From Pseudomonas sp. IAC-BECa141 (GTDB taxonomy: Bacteria; Pseudomonadota; Gammaproteobacteria; Pseudomonadales; Pseudomonadaceae): DNA of 64,000 nt. Below are positions 8,701-16,862 of this stretch, in pieces. The position numbers and the translations under genes are program-made. How positions within the stretch are numbered: the first letter of the stretch is position 1; every line of letters begins with the position of its first letter. The notes under the pieces are model-generated. The model was given only the letters and a program-made list of their open reading frames with translations. It was not told the origin of the DNA and made no database searches. The stretch spans positions 1,860,001 through 1,924,000 of the forward strand of contig NZ_CP065410.1 in NCBI RefSeq assembly GCF_020544405.1, in the 5' to 3' direction.

Positions 8701-9848
8701 ACGACGGCCAGGATCACCCGCTGGCCTTTGAATACGACCTGCAGGATCGGCTGGTGCGCGAGCATCAGGGCTGGGGCACCCTGCGTTACACCTATGACGC
8801 CTGCGGCCAACTGACCCGCCTGCGCCTGCCGGACAACAGCAAGCTCGATTACCACTACGCCAAGGGCGGTGCGCTGACCGCGATCGACCTCAACGGCGCC
8901 TTGCTGACCCGCCACGTCTACCAGAACGGCCGCGAACAACAGCGCCAGCAAGGCCTGCTGCTCAGCGAATATGCCTACGACGAACAGGGCCGCTTGCAGT
9001 CCCACGCCGTAGGCCATCAACGCAGCGCGCTGTACCGCCGCGACTTTGCCTACAGCGCCAACGGCAACCTCGAACACATTGCCGACACCCGCCACGGCCA
9101 GCGCAGCTACACCTACGACGCCCTCGACCGGCTGATTCGCGTGCGCCACACCCGCGACGATGTGCCGGAAAACTTCGCCCACGACCCGGCCGGCAACCTG
9201 CTGATGCAGGACCGCCCCGGCCCGACCCAGATCAAGGGCAACCGCCTGTTGATGCAGGGCGACCGCCATTACGACTACGACGCCTTCGGCAACCTGATCC
9301 GCGAACGCCGCGGCCAACAACTCGTCACCGAATACCGCTACGACAGCCAGCACCGCCTGATCGGCCTTACCCGCCCCGACGGCACCAGCGCGACCTACCA
9401 ATACGACGCCTTCGGCCGGCGCATCCGCAAGACCGTCGACGGCCAGACCACCGAGTTCTTCTGGCAAGGCGACCACCTGATCGCCGAAAGCAGCGAACAA
9501 CAACACCGCAGCTTCATCTACGAACCGGGAACCTTCCGCCCGCTGGCGATGCTCGACGGCAAAGGCCCGAAACGCGCCTGCCCGTTCTACTACCAGCTCG
9601 ACCACCTCGGCACGCCGCAGGAGTTGACCGACTACAGCGGCGAGATCGTCTGGTCAGCCAAATACAGCGCCTACGGCAAGGTCACCTCGCTGGAACTGGC
9701 GACCGAGGACTACCTGAACCAGCCGCTGCGCTTTCAGGGGCAGTACTTCGATGACGAAAGCGGACTGCATTACAACCGGCATCGGTATTACGACCCGGAG
9801 GTGGGCCGGTACCTGACGCCGGATCCGGTGAAGCTGGCCGGGGGCTGA
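5700..9848 (+). CDS. Rhs/YD-repeat polymorphic toxin core, cut short by a frameshift
   Basis: 1382 residues from ATG 5700; an upstream TTG at 5604 in frame is unlikely. N-terminal part (1-390) carries a hydrophobic stretch around 275-308 (VVQLLIDVLIGVVLTFVGAG) and no PAAR motif. At about 396 begins the DUF6531/Rhs entry motif CTNGCPVSMVTGEELLTL, then more than 15 YD repeats (YRYDDAGRL, YSYDALGRR types) that build the hollow cocoon. The core ends with DHLGTPQELTD and RYYDPEVGRYLTPDPV, normally followed by LAGGLN-YRYVPNPTGWVDPLGL and the toxin. Here a TGA comes right after LAGG, and the rest of the signature continues in the -1 frame. Rhs proteins are delivered by type VI secretion or related routes. 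No vgrG or other T6SS gene is in this window. As read, the toxin would not be made. Confidence 0.9.
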   Translation: MDAVTRIEQELDSFPRTLDLYREQLKHWLSRSADGVSHAADLPSLMGMERIIRFGEHSTAVAIDDNRFSSAVVQCPESGPVEIESKFESVYDIPLGGIVVDVVAMDGGEVNSVTLDAQGKGVFTGEAGKFYRVVVHSEASEQQIDALFESYDGLSRQLDGWLRSEWQGFKPQWSQSVVTAAGNGMLAGSWAAIEGVWDSIGLLSEILKDPGKFAERLGSGAAQLIALAETAPEMMEKLQLLVSDEAALCLLLRTASLWLEMLPGTEIAGKTAEVVSMVVVQLLIDVLIGVVLTFVGAGAGIAYLTLRLAERGAQLLSAVTRLVKAMFGIVSTFIGYVNHYKSVAARGIAAGVKKGRMQLRWDARRNASLKKDEQHDDTPDQAKNPNGDSADCAPLTCTNGCPVSMVTGEELLTLTDGVLDGLLPFEFRRLYRSSAAEIDAGLGFGWSHSLAHRLEVDGAAVVWVDHENRRTQFPLPSVERPAIHNSLSRAAIFLGDEPEELIVALAGEAARFYHFRVGRLTAISDAYGNRLTVHRDLSDRIQRLDNGAGRSLLLRYERAHLVAVDYQVWREAAWRTEQTLASYRFDARHRLIEAINAVGESERYDYDDRHVILQRQLAGGASFFWAWERSGKAARCVRHWASFSQMDTRYVWDDAGSVTVHYVDGTEETYVHDDTARLVRQVSADGGEQLKAYDSAGRLVAEQDALGAVTEYRYDDAGRLIALIPPDDAPTSYEYRNGFLHSRSRGDAVWTYRRNAQGDVTEAVDPDGHVTHYHFDAQGRLRSIRYPDSGRHVFVWNDLGQLVEESLPDGGVRKFSYDALGRRTTVQDEHGAVTRHAWDAVGRLIQTTLPTGATRAWSYSAYGQITAERDEQGRITRYEYDDDLHLVSRRINPDGTRVQYRYDHAQLLLTEIENESGEKYRLDYTPTGLIRQETGFDGRRTAYVYDRNGHLLEKTEFGDDGSTLVTIYQRDSAGRLLLKTLPDGVEVSYRYDRLGRLVGVDDGQDHPLAFEYDLQDRLVREHQGWGTLRYTYDACGQLTRLRLPDNSKLDYHYAKGGALTAIDLNGALLTRHVYQNGREQQRQQGLLLSEYAYDEQGRLQSHAVGHQRSALYRRDFAYSANGNLEHIADTRHGQRSYTYDALDRLIRVRHTRDDVPENFAHDPAGNLLMQDRPGPTQIKGNRLLMQGDRHYDYDAFGNLIRERRGQQLVTEYRYDSQHRLIGLTRPDGTSATYQYDAFGRRIRKTVDGQTTEFFWQGDHLIAESSEQQHRSFIYEPGTFRPLAMLDGKGPKRACPFYYQLDHLGTPQELTDYSGEIVWSAKYSAYGKVTSLELATEDYLNQPLRFQGQYFDDESGLHYNRHRYYDPEVGRYLTPDPVKLAGG

Positions 9849-10336
9849 ACCAGTACCGGTACGTGCCGAATCCCACGGGGTGGGTGGATCCGTTGGGGTT
9901 GAGTTGTAACTGTCCAGGAGCCATTTCTGCTGAGGGGCCGTATAGCGAAATTGTTCCAGGTGGTGGCTTAGAGGCTCACGAATCTCGAGGTGGGCATGCT
10001 ATTGCGAGACATGTAAATAGGTCGGAAGCCCAACTCAGAGCTAGACTAGCGGCTGAACCGCACATACCTATTGCATCAACATTCCTTAGTAGGGCAGAAG
10101 CTGAGGCTGCACTCTCTAATGTTATAAAAAACAACAAACTCACAATTGATAACTTTGTGCAGGGTAACGCAAGCAAACTTGTGATTAATGAGCAAGTGTC
10201 TACTCCTGCTGGCGTAGGTGTGGTGAGACAGAGTGGAAGCCTGGAGCCACTGTCTAGTATTAGGTTGGTGTTGCGGCGAGATACAAGCTCACCGCTTGGC
10301 TATTTTATCTTGACGGGGTTTGTAAATGACAACTGA
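9845..10336 (+). pseudogene. Out-of-frame Rhs C-terminal tip: RNase A-like CdiA-CT toxin
   Basis: Continuation of the Rhs gene in the -1 frame: LNQYRYVPNPTGWVDPLGLS, then the variable toxin domain. GGHAIARHVNRSEAQLRARL, IPIASTFLSRAEAEAAL and SSIRLVLRRDTSSPLGYFIL match the bacterial RNase A-like toxin family of CDI/Rhs systems, with the catalytic His in GGHAIARHV. The sequence becomes distinctly more A+T-rich just after the PLGL junction, the usual sign of a swapped tip. Adding one G to the run at 9840-9844 would fuse it to the core. A GTG at 9863 could start it independently, but no ribosome site precedes it. It overlaps the immunity gene by 11 bases. Confidence 0.8.
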
Positions 10337-10640
10337 AGATTTTCCTAGCTTATTTCAATTTCTCGGAGCCTATTTTCATGAGGACTGGATGTGTGAGCTT
10401 GAATCAGCAGATGATGTTGTTAAATCTTTCATAGCGGACTCGGAATGTTGCGTGCTTGAGGCGGTGGTAAAGGAAATTGATTTAATTTTAGCGATGAAAA
10501 TTAAAGAGAGTGAAGTTCGAGATTTTTTGCTGAAGAAAAATGGGTGTTGCTATTGTTATTGGAATGAGTGGCAAGACGGAATTGCGTGGTTGAAGCACAT
10601 TTCTGTAATTATCAGTGAGGCGTTACACAAAAATATTTAA
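10326..10640 (+). CDS. CdiI-type immunity protein for the RNase A-like toxin
   Basis: 104 residues, starting inside the toxin end (11-base overlap). FPSLFQFLGAYFHEDWMCEL followed by a helical acidic middle (EAVVKEIDLILAMKIKESEV) and a CYCYWNEWQDGIAWLKHI end match the contact-dependent growth inhibition immunity family that pairs with many Rhs and CdiA tips. It would bind and neutralise the cognate toxin in the cytoplasm. Low G+C like the toxin tip. It is intact even though the toxin is out of frame, consistent with protection against sibling cells or a recent lesion. Confidence 0.8.
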   Translation: MTTEDFPSLFQFLGAYFHEDWMCELESADDVVKSFIADSECCVLEAVVKEIDLILAMKIKESEVRDFLLKKNGCCYCYWNEWQDGIAWLKHISVIISEALHKNI

Positions 10641-10707
10641 GCTGTTTATTTGTCTTGTTCTGATTGTTCTTCGAGTGAGAAGGTGGCTTTCAAGGAGGTT
10701 GGTTATT

Positions 10708-11160
10708 GTGGTTGCGCGTAATCGTAAAGTTAGATTGCTGTTAAGGTTTTGGTTTTGGTGTAAAGGTATCGGGATGTTTTTAGTGCAGCGGGCGAAGTGT
10801 CAGGCTCAGAAGGTTGGATATTCTGCTAGCAAGCGGCAAGAATCAAATGAAGGGCCGGTTGCTGAAGTTAGAAAATTTCGAGGGGTTCATAGCTCTCGAT
10901 TTTTGAGTCACAGAGCCCAGATGAGTGCATATAACGATGCAATGACGAGAGAGTCTAGAAAAATGCCACGTTTCACCGGAGAGGATAGTATGGGAAATCT
11001 GGTAGTGAGAGTGGAAACTGAAAATATAGGTGAAGGATATGAGCCAAATCCTGCAGACCCATCTGATCCACGCTACATCCCTGAAATGCATGGTTTTGAA
11101 ATGAGGTTTGATTTCGAGACTCTGGAGCCTTGGGCTCTATATCCGATAGAGAAAGTATAA
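10708..11160 (+). CDS. Unrecognised protein in the Rhs island, possible orphan toxin-like module
   Basis: 150 residues. GTG 10708 is chosen because AAGGAGG lies 9 bases upstream; the frame is open further, to a GTG at 10615 inside the immunity gene, and an ATG at 10774 is also possible. The N-terminus is very basic and hydrophobic (VRLLLRFWFWCKGIGMFLVQ). The C-terminal half is hydrophilic with a conserved-looking end (PADPSDPRYIPEMHGFEMRF). I know no family. Strongly A+T-rich relative to the chromosome. Its stop overlaps the next start (TAATG), the arrangement of toxin-immunity pairs stored behind Rhs genes, but nothing in the sequence proves that role. Confidence 0.5.
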   Translation: MVARNRKVRLLLRFWFWCKGIGMFLVQRAKCQAQKVGYSASKRQESNEGPVAEVRKFRGVHSSRFLSHRAQMSAYNDAMTRESRKMPRFTGEDSMGNLVVRVETENIGEGYEPNPADPSDPRYIPEMHGFEMRFDFETLEPWALYPIEKV

Positions 11161-11576
11161 TGTTGATGCATCCTTATCTTGATATTCCTTATCGCCCACG
11201 GCTGTCTCACTTTCTCGGTGGGTTTGATACATATGATCGCGAGGAGAGCTTGGGTGAAGCACTGGCCGCGTACGATCCTGAAAATCAATCAGATAGAAGT
11301 ATTTTAATATCTAAGTACGTAATCAAGCGATTTTCAAAATTGAGCCATCGGCATAAATTTGTTTTGTTTACTGTGTTGGGGGAAGCACTTGAGAAAAGTG
11401 ATGATGTCTTCCAAGAAGTGCTGGAGCATGATCCATACTCTCACTCCTTGTTACCAGACGGCTGGGATGAGATGAATGATCCAAAGGCGTTTTTCGAAAA
11501 CATGTACTTTCAGTTGTCTGAAGCATGGATGGACGAACTTTACAAAGCCAGTCAAGAAGACTCATCAACTTGGTAG
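11160..11576 (+). CDS. Unrecognised acidic protein, possible orphan immunity
   Basis: 138 residues from ATG 11160, sharing its A with the stop of the previous gene. Soluble, acidic, mostly helical, with no signal peptide: LSHFLGGFDTYDREESLGEA, YVIKRFSKLSHRHKFVLFTV, EVLEHDPYSHSLLPDGWDEM. Size, charge and coupling suit an immunity protein, but I do not recognise the family. A+T-rich like its partner. It ends 88 bases before the convergent EAL/GGDEF gene. Confidence 0.55.
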   Translation: MLMHPYLDIPYRPRLSHFLGGFDTYDREESLGEALAAYDPENQSDRSILISKYVIKRFSKLSHRHKFVLFTVLGEALEKSDDVFQEVLEHDPYSHSLLPDGWDEMNDPKAFFENMYFQLSEAWMDELYKASQEDSSTW

Positions 11577-11664
11577 GCGCGAATTGGTGCTCACTGCGAT
11601 TTTTGTAAGCTTTGGGGCATTTATACGATGAAAATACGGTTTGCATGAGATTCGTATATTCGAA

Positions 11665-13455
11665 TCACCGATGTCCGAGTGTGAGTGTTTCGACGGGTGT
11701 CTGCGCGAACAGGCTATCAATCAAATGCACACTATACCCCGGCACATTCTTCGCATGATGCTTCGCCTGCGAAGCCATTTCCGCCAATTGACTCGCATCC
11801 AGTTGCGCACAAGCTTCAGGATGCAAATGCACCACACCAATGGACAATGACAGCAATGGAAACTCCTGACGAATACCCTGGCGGTTCGGCGCAATAAAAC
11901 AACCAGCGTCTAGATGTTCGGGGCGGTAGAAGCGACGGCATTGGCTCTGGAAATCATCAAGCAATTGGTTCAGCCGTTTGCGCCAATCTTCCGGGCCGAG
12001 CACCAACAGGAAATCGTCACCACCGATGTGGCCAACAAAATCGCGGGACGGGTCGACGCGTTCGTTTAGGCATTGCGCCAGACACAACAACACCTCATCC
12101 CCACGCCCATACCCATAGATATCGTTAAAGGGTTTGAAACTGTCGATGTCGACATAGCAAATGACCGACTCGCGCCCCTGTTGTAGTAGTCGGGTGAGGC
12201 ATTGCTGAATCGGCACATTCCCCGGCAGCAAGGTCAGCGGATTGGCATACCGAGCCTGCTGGATTTTCAGTTCGGTAATCAGTTTGAGCACGTCGATCAC
12301 CCTGCCCAGACCCAGATAGCTGCCGTTGAGGGTGATGATGAAGTCTTCTTCGATGCGTTGTCGGGCGCGGCTGGTGATCAGACGGCTGACCTGTTGCAGT
12401 GACTGGCTCATTTCCACGGCGAGGAAGTCGTCGTTCATCAGTCGGCTGATCGGTTTGCGAGCGAACAGGTCGGTGGCGAACGGCTTGAGAAGGGCATCGG
12501 ACAATGAATGACGATGAACGATGCCGCACGGCTGACCCTGTTCGTCGAGCACCGCCAGTGAGTTCAGGTTGGCCTGGCGGCGGAAGGCTTCCAGTACGGT
12601 GGCGGTCGGTGTGTCGCGATTCACGGCCGGTTGATCGATGAGCAGGGCGCTCAGGTCGCTGCCTTCGTCATTCAGCGCCACGGCGCTACTGTCGTGTTTG
12701 GGCATCAGGGTCCGGGCGTCGCGTGACGGATGTTCCTGCGGGCGCCCCAGCAAATAGCCCTGGACCAGATCAACGCCCATCTCGGTCAGCACCGCCAACT
12801 CTTCCGGCAACTCGATGCCCTCGGCAATCACCTGCGCCCGCGAGGCCTTGGCGATTTGCAGGATCGATCCGACGAACTCACGCTTCAACGCGTCCTGATG
12901 AATGCCGTCGATAAAGTGCCGGTCGATCTTCACGTAATCCGGCCGCAACTCCGACCACAGGCGCAGGCTCGAGTAACCCGCGCCCAGATCGTCGAGAGCA
13001 ATCGAAAAACCCATCGCCCGGTAGTGATGCAGCGCGGTTTGCAGCAACTGAAAGTCGTCGATCGGTGTCTGTTCGGTGAGTTCGATCACGACCTGACTCG
13101 GCGGAATACCAAAATCCTGTAGCAACTGCAGTGTCCGCCCCGGCTGGTGCGCGGCTTCGAGGAGGGATTCGGGAGAGACGTTGAGAAACAGTTTGCCCGG
13201 CAATTGCTGTTCGTTGAAACGACGACAGGCACTCTGGCGGCAGGCGATTTCCAGTTCGCTCAAGCGGCCGGCCTGGCGGGCCACGGCGAACAGGGCGATG
13301 GGGGAGTGCAGCGGGCTGTTGGACGGGCCGCGGGTCAAGGCTTCGTAGCCGAGAATGCGCCGTTCGGAGAGGCAAATGATCGGCTGGAACAGGCTGTGTA
13401 AACCGCTTTGAGTCAGGATCGAGCTCAAGGCACTCAGCTGTTCGGTCGTGGTCAT
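11665..13455 (-). CDS. EAL-CBS-GGDEF cyclic-di-GMP signalling protein
   Basis: 596 residues. Residues about 10-245 are an EAL phosphodiesterase domain with YEALTRG, NVSPESL, VIELTEQTP, the loop LDDLGAGYSS and VIAEGIELPEE; the key acidic residues are present. Residues about 270-395 look like a tandem CBS pair (VNRDTPTATVLEAFRRQANL, QPCGIVHRHSLSDAL). Residues about 415-590 are a GGDEF domain with NPLTLLPGN, CYVDIDSFKPFND and the active-site variant IGGDDF. It could therefore both make and break c-di-GMP, with the CBS pair as a nucleotide sensor. Cytoplasmic: no membrane segment. Transcribed alone. Confidence 0.9.
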   Translation of the reverse strand: MTTTEQLSALSSILTQSGLHSLFQPIICLSERRILGYEALTRGPSNSPLHSPIALFAVARQAGRLSELEIACRQSACRRFNEQQLPGKLFLNVSPESLLEAAHQPGRTLQLLQDFGIPPSQVVIELTEQTPIDDFQLLQTALHHYRAMGFSIALDDLGAGYSSLRLWSELRPDYVKIDRHFIDGIHQDALKREFVGSILQIAKASRAQVIAEGIELPEELAVLTEMGVDLVQGYLLGRPQEHPSRDARTLMPKHDSSAVALNDEGSDLSALLIDQPAVNRDTPTATVLEAFRRQANLNSLAVLDEQGQPCGIVHRHSLSDALLKPFATDLFARKPISRLMNDDFLAVEMSQSLQQVSRLITSRARQRIEEDFIITLNGSYLGLGRVIDVLKLITELKIQQARYANPLTLLPGNVPIQQCLTRLLQQGRESVICYVDIDSFKPFNDIYGYGRGDEVLLCLAQCLNERVDPSRDFVGHIGGDDFLLVLGPEDWRKRLNQLLDDFQSQCRRFYRPEHLDAGCFIAPNRQGIRQEFPLLSLSIGVVHLHPEACAQLDASQLAEMASQAKHHAKNVPGYSVHLIDSLFAQTPVETLTLGHR

Positions 13456-13474
13456 GGCAATCTCTGGCGATAAA

Positions 13475-13521
13475 AAAGGACTGGGAGCGTTCTCGATGAA
13501 GAGAACCGCTCCCAGTCCTTT
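13475..13521 (-). terminator. Strong terminator downstream of prc
   Basis: Long perfect stem AAAGGACTGGGAGCG / CGCTCCCAGTCCTTT around a GTTCTC/GAGAAC inner helix. On the minus strand it is followed by TTTTTT, ending prc transcription before the EAL/GGDEF gene. Confidence 0.85.
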
Positions 13522-13588
13522 ATTGCACGACAGAATGATGACTGTTTGATGACGACCCGGGGATCGTCAGCATTAAATTGCCATCACC

Positions 13589-15706
13589 TTATTTCTTTGC
13601 GACCTGGTTGCTCAGCTTCAGGTAATCCAGCAGTACACGCCCGGTCTCGCTCAGGTAGGCGTCGTCTTCCGGTTTGACCTTGTCCGGCTCGGCGGCTGCC
13701 AGGGCGTCGTCGTCTTCTTTCTTCAGCTCTTTGAGCGGTTCTTCGCCTTTGGCCTTGCGACGGATGTTCTCCATCGCCAGTTGCTTGGCGTCGATATCGG
13801 CGTGCTGGGCACGGCGTTCGGCTTCATTGAGGCTGACGGTTTTCTCTTCCAGCAGCTTCTGCGCCAGGGCCAGCTTGTCGCGGATGAACACGAACTCCGC
13901 GTCCTTGGCGGAACGGGTGTCATGCTCGGATTTCAGCTGGGCCAGGTACGGTTTGAACGGATCGCTCGCCGGTTTGATCGCCGCGCGGATGGTGTCCCAC
14001 GGCATGGCTTCCGGCAGGGCGCTTTCGCCGATTTCCTTGGTGTCGATGATCGACGGGTAGTCGATGTCCGGCAGGACGCCCTGATGCTGGGTGCTCTGAC
14101 CGGAAACCCGGTAGAACTTGGCCAGAGTGAGTTTCAGTTCGCCATGGTTCAGCGGCTGAATGGTCTGCACGGTGCCTTTGCCGAAGGTCTGGCCACCGAT
14201 GATCAGCGCACGGTGGTAGTCCTGCATGGCGCCGGCGAAGATCTCCGAAGCCGAGGCGGACAGGCGGTTGACCAGCAACGCCATCGGGCCTTTGTAGAAC
14301 GCGCCCGGGTTTTCATCTTCAAGTACATCGACCCGGCCATCGGCGTTGCGCACGAGCACGGTAGGGCCCTTGTCGATGAACAGGCTGGTCAGCTCGGTGG
14401 CTTCCTGCAGGGAACCGCCGCCGTTGTTGCGCAGGTCGATGACCACGCCGTCGACTTTATCTTTCTGCAGTTCGGTCAGCAGCTTCTTGACGTCGCGGGT
14501 GGTGCTCTTGTAGTCCGGATCGCCGGCACGGAAGGCCTTGAAGTCGAGGTAGAACGCCGGAATCTCGATCACGCCGAGCTTGTAGTCGCGGCCGTCCTGT
14601 TTCAGGTTCAGCACGGACTTCTTCACGGCCTGGTCTTCGAGCTTCACCGCTTCACGGGTGATCGGCACGATCTTGCTGGTCTGGTCGTTCGGCGCATTGC
14701 TGGCCGGAATCACTTCCAGACGCACCACGGTGCCTTTCGGGCCACGGATCAGCTTGACCACTTCGTCCAGACGCCAGCCGACCACGTCTACCATCTCTTT
14801 GTTGCCCTGGGCAACACCGATGATCTTGTCGGCCGGAGCAACCTGCTTGGTCTTGTCGGCCGGGCCTGCGGGCACCAGACGCACGACTTTCACCTGGTCG
14901 TTGTCGCTCTGCAACACGGCGCCGATGCCCTCGAGGGACAGGCTCATGTTGATGTCGAAGTTCTCCGCGTTATCCGGCGACAGATAGTTGGTGTGCGGAT
15001 CGTAAGACATCGCGAAGGTGTTGATGTACGCCTGGAAGATGTCTTCGGCGCGGGTCTGGTCCAGACGCGCCAGTTGATTCTTGTAGCGCTTGGTCAGGGT
15101 TTCCTGGATCTGCTTCGGGTCTTTGCCGGCGATCTTCTGCCGCAGCACTTCGTCCTTGACGCGTTTGCGCCACAGGTCATCGAGTTCGGCGGTGGACTTG
15201 AGCCAAGGAGCGTCCTTGCGATCGATCAGCAAGGTTTCCTTGGTGGTGAAGTCCATCTTGTCGACGCCTTTGTTCAGCTCGGCAAGGGCGAAGTCCAGAC
15301 GCGCCTTCACGCGGTCCAGATAGCGCTTGTAGATGGTGAACCCGGCGTTGAGGTCGCCGCTCTTGAGGAAGTCGTCGAACTGGGTCTTCCACTTGTCGAA
15401 TTCGGCGATGTCGCTGGCCATGAAATAGCTGCGCGACGGGTCGAGCAGCTTGATGTAGCTGTCGTAGATGATCACCGAGCGCGCATCGTCGAGCGGCGGC
15501 TTGCTGTAGTGGTGACGCTTGAGCAACTCGACGACGTTCAGACTGGCGATCACTTCGTCGCGATCAGGCTGCAACTTGTCCCAGCTGTTGGCTGCGAAGG
15601 TGGTGCCCGACACCGGCAACAGGCCGATACCGATGAAAAGAGCGAGGGCGGTGCTGGGGAGCAGATGCTTCATGCTGATTCGACGCGGGGACAATTGATA
15701 ACGCAT
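13589..15706 (-). CDS. prc: Tail-specific periplasmic protease Prc (Tsp/AlgO)
   Basis: 705 residues if started at 15706. An internal ATG at 15673 begins a cleaner signal peptide (MKHLLPSTALALFIGIGLLP, cut near TFAAN), and neither has a strong ribosome site. Order: N-terminal helical arm (SLNVVELLKRHHYSKPPLDD, about 50-220), PDZ domain about 245-340 (MSLSLEGIGAVLQSDN), S41 peptidase with RLSASASEIFAGAMQDYHR (catalytic Ser near 485) and TFGKGTVQTIQ (catalytic Lys near 508), and a C-terminal DUF3340-type tail. It degrades periplasmic proteins from their C-termini. In Pseudomonas it helps destroy truncated MucA and so affects alginate. Divergent from the quinone reductase gene. Confidence 0.95.
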   Translation of the reverse strand: MRYQLSPRRISMKHLLPSTALALFIGIGLLPVSGTTFAANSWDKLQPDRDEVIASLNVVELLKRHHYSKPPLDDARSVIIYDSYIKLLDPSRSYFMASDIAEFDKWKTQFDDFLKSGDLNAGFTIYKRYLDRVKARLDFALAELNKGVDKMDFTTKETLLIDRKDAPWLKSTAELDDLWRKRVKDEVLRQKIAGKDPKQIQETLTKRYKNQLARLDQTRAEDIFQAYINTFAMSYDPHTNYLSPDNAENFDINMSLSLEGIGAVLQSDNDQVKVVRLVPAGPADKTKQVAPADKIIGVAQGNKEMVDVVGWRLDEVVKLIRGPKGTVVRLEVIPASNAPNDQTSKIVPITREAVKLEDQAVKKSVLNLKQDGRDYKLGVIEIPAFYLDFKAFRAGDPDYKSTTRDVKKLLTELQKDKVDGVVIDLRNNGGGSLQEATELTSLFIDKGPTVLVRNADGRVDVLEDENPGAFYKGPMALLVNRLSASASEIFAGAMQDYHRALIIGGQTFGKGTVQTIQPLNHGELKLTLAKFYRVSGQSTQHQGVLPDIDYPSIIDTKEIGESALPEAMPWDTIRAAIKPASDPFKPYLAQLKSEHDTRSAKDAEFVFIRDKLALAQKLLEEKTVSLNEAERRAQHADIDAKQLAMENIRRKAKGEEPLKELKKEDDDALAAAEPDKVKPEDDAYLSETGRVLLDYLKLSNQVAKK

Positions 15707-15800
15707 ATTAGGCCGTCTTTGAAGTCGCCGGTACCTCTACGCTCTGTACGATAACTGCTGTTCAGCGTTCGTTCAGACCCCAGGGCCGGTCGCATAATGC

Positions 15801-15828
15801 AAAAAGCCCGGCGCTACAGCTTCGGGCT
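15801..15828 (-). terminator. Terminator-like hairpin between prc and the quinone reductase gene
   Basis: AGCCCG / CGGGCT with a 12-base loop, followed on the minus strand by TTTTT. It lies upstream of both divergent genes, so it does not end a known gene. It may block readthrough into the prc promoter. Confidence 0.35.
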
Positions 15829-15854
15829 CAGTCCAGACTCACTATGGAGGCACT

Positions 15855-16817
15855 GTGAAGGCATTGCAAGGCGTTGAAGGTCAAGTGGCATGGGTTGATG
15901 AACCAAGTCCTACATGTGATGTAGGACAAGTTCGCATCCGAGTAGCGGCAGCGGGCCTCAATCGTGCGGATTTATTACAGAAAGCCGGACTTTATCCGCC
16001 CCCTCCGGGTGCCAGCCAGGTGCTGGGTCTTGAGTGCTCCGGGGTGATCAGCGAGGTCGGCGCGGGCTCTTCCTGGCAGGTCGGTGACCGGGTCTGCGCC
16101 CTGCTGGCCGGGGGCGGGATGGCGCAAGAGGTGGTCGTCGACGGACGGCATGTGCTACCGGTTCCGGAAGGTGTATCGCTGATCGAGGCCGCTGCCTTGC
16201 CCGAGGTGTACGCGACCGTCTGGCTGAATGTGTTTCAACTCGCTGCGCTCAAACCGGGTGAGAAAGTTCTTCTGCACGCCGGGGCCAGTGGCATCGGCTC
16301 AGCCGCGATTCAACTGTGCAAGGCTTTCGGCAATCCATGCTGGGTCAGCGTCGGCTCGGCTGAGCGACTGGCCTATTGCGAATCGCTGGGTGCCCAGGGC
16401 GGGGTGGTGCGCACCGATGATCTGGAAAGTCTCCGGGATTTCGGGCCGTTCGATGTGATTCTGGATCCGGTCGGCGGCAATTATTCAGCGCTGAATCTGA
16501 AGCTGATGGCTCAAGACGGCCGCTGGGTGCTGATCGGTCTGATGGGTGGCCGTGAAGCGAAACTGGATCTGGCCCAGGTGCTGGCCAAGCGCGTGCAACT
16601 GCTGGGCTCGACCCTGCGCAGCCGTGAGGATCAGTTCAAGGCCGATCTGTTCAGCGATCTAAGCCAGCACGTGTGGCCGCTGTTTTCCGAAGGGCGCCTG
16701 AAGCCGCAACTGGCCAAGGCGTTCCCGATCAAGGATGCGGAGGCGGCGTTCGCCGAGCTGGCGAGCAACACGGTGGCGGGGAAGCTGGTGCTGGTGATCG
16801 ACGAAAGCCTGAGTTGA
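15855..16817 (+). CDS. NAD(P)H-quinone oxidoreductase, PIG3-like
   Basis: 320 residues from GTG 15855, with GGAGG 6 bases upstream. Zinc-free MDR family: GroES-like N-terminal domain (AAGLNRADLLQKAGLYPPPP, LGLECSGVISEVG) and Rossmann domain with VLLHAGASGIGSAAIQL at about 140-157 for NADPH. The YPPPPGAS motif marks the PIG3/quinone reductase branch. It likely reduces quinones using NADPH. Convergent with the HAD phosphatase gene, with a 28-base palindrome between them. Confidence 0.9.
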   Translation: MKALQGVEGQVAWVDEPSPTCDVGQVRIRVAAAGLNRADLLQKAGLYPPPPGASQVLGLECSGVISEVGAGSSWQVGDRVCALLAGGGMAQEVVVDGRHVLPVPEGVSLIEAAALPEVYATVWLNVFQLAALKPGEKVLLHAGASGIGSAAIQLCKAFGNPCWVSVGSAERLAYCESLGAQGGVVRTDDLESLRDFGPFDVILDPVGGNYSALNLKLMAQDGRWVLIGLMGGREAKLDLAQVLAKRVQLLGSTLRSREDQFKADLFSDLSQHVWPLFSEGRLKPQLAKAFPIKDAEAAFAELASNTVAGKLVLVIDESLS

Positions 16818-16826
16818 TCATCGATG

Positions 16827-16854
16827 CTTGTGGGAGCAGGCCTGCTCCCACAAG
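16827..16854. terminator. 28-base perfect palindrome, bidirectional terminator/REP-like
   Basis: CTTGTGGGAGCAGG followed directly by its exact complement. It belongs to the GTGGGAGC repeat family of fluorescent pseudomonads and sits exactly between two convergent genes. Confidence 0.7.
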
Positions 16855-16862
16855 GCAATCGC

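Noticed and set aside
9840..9850. Programmed -1 ribosomal frameshift at the Rhs-toxin junction
   Set aside because: The site reads C-GGG-GGC, not an X_XXY_YYZ heptamer, and no strong downstream stem is obvious. A one-base lesion explains it more simply.
13781..15754. 657-codon open frame antisense to prc
   Set aside because: It lies entirely opposite a well-supported protease gene and its product is the biased Val/Gly/His/Gln-rich type made by antisense of high-G+C codons.
15907..15925. Inverted repeat TCCTACAT-GTG-ATGTAGGA near the start of the quinone reductase gene
   Set aside because: It falls within conserved coding residues, is short, and no neighbour suggests regulation there.
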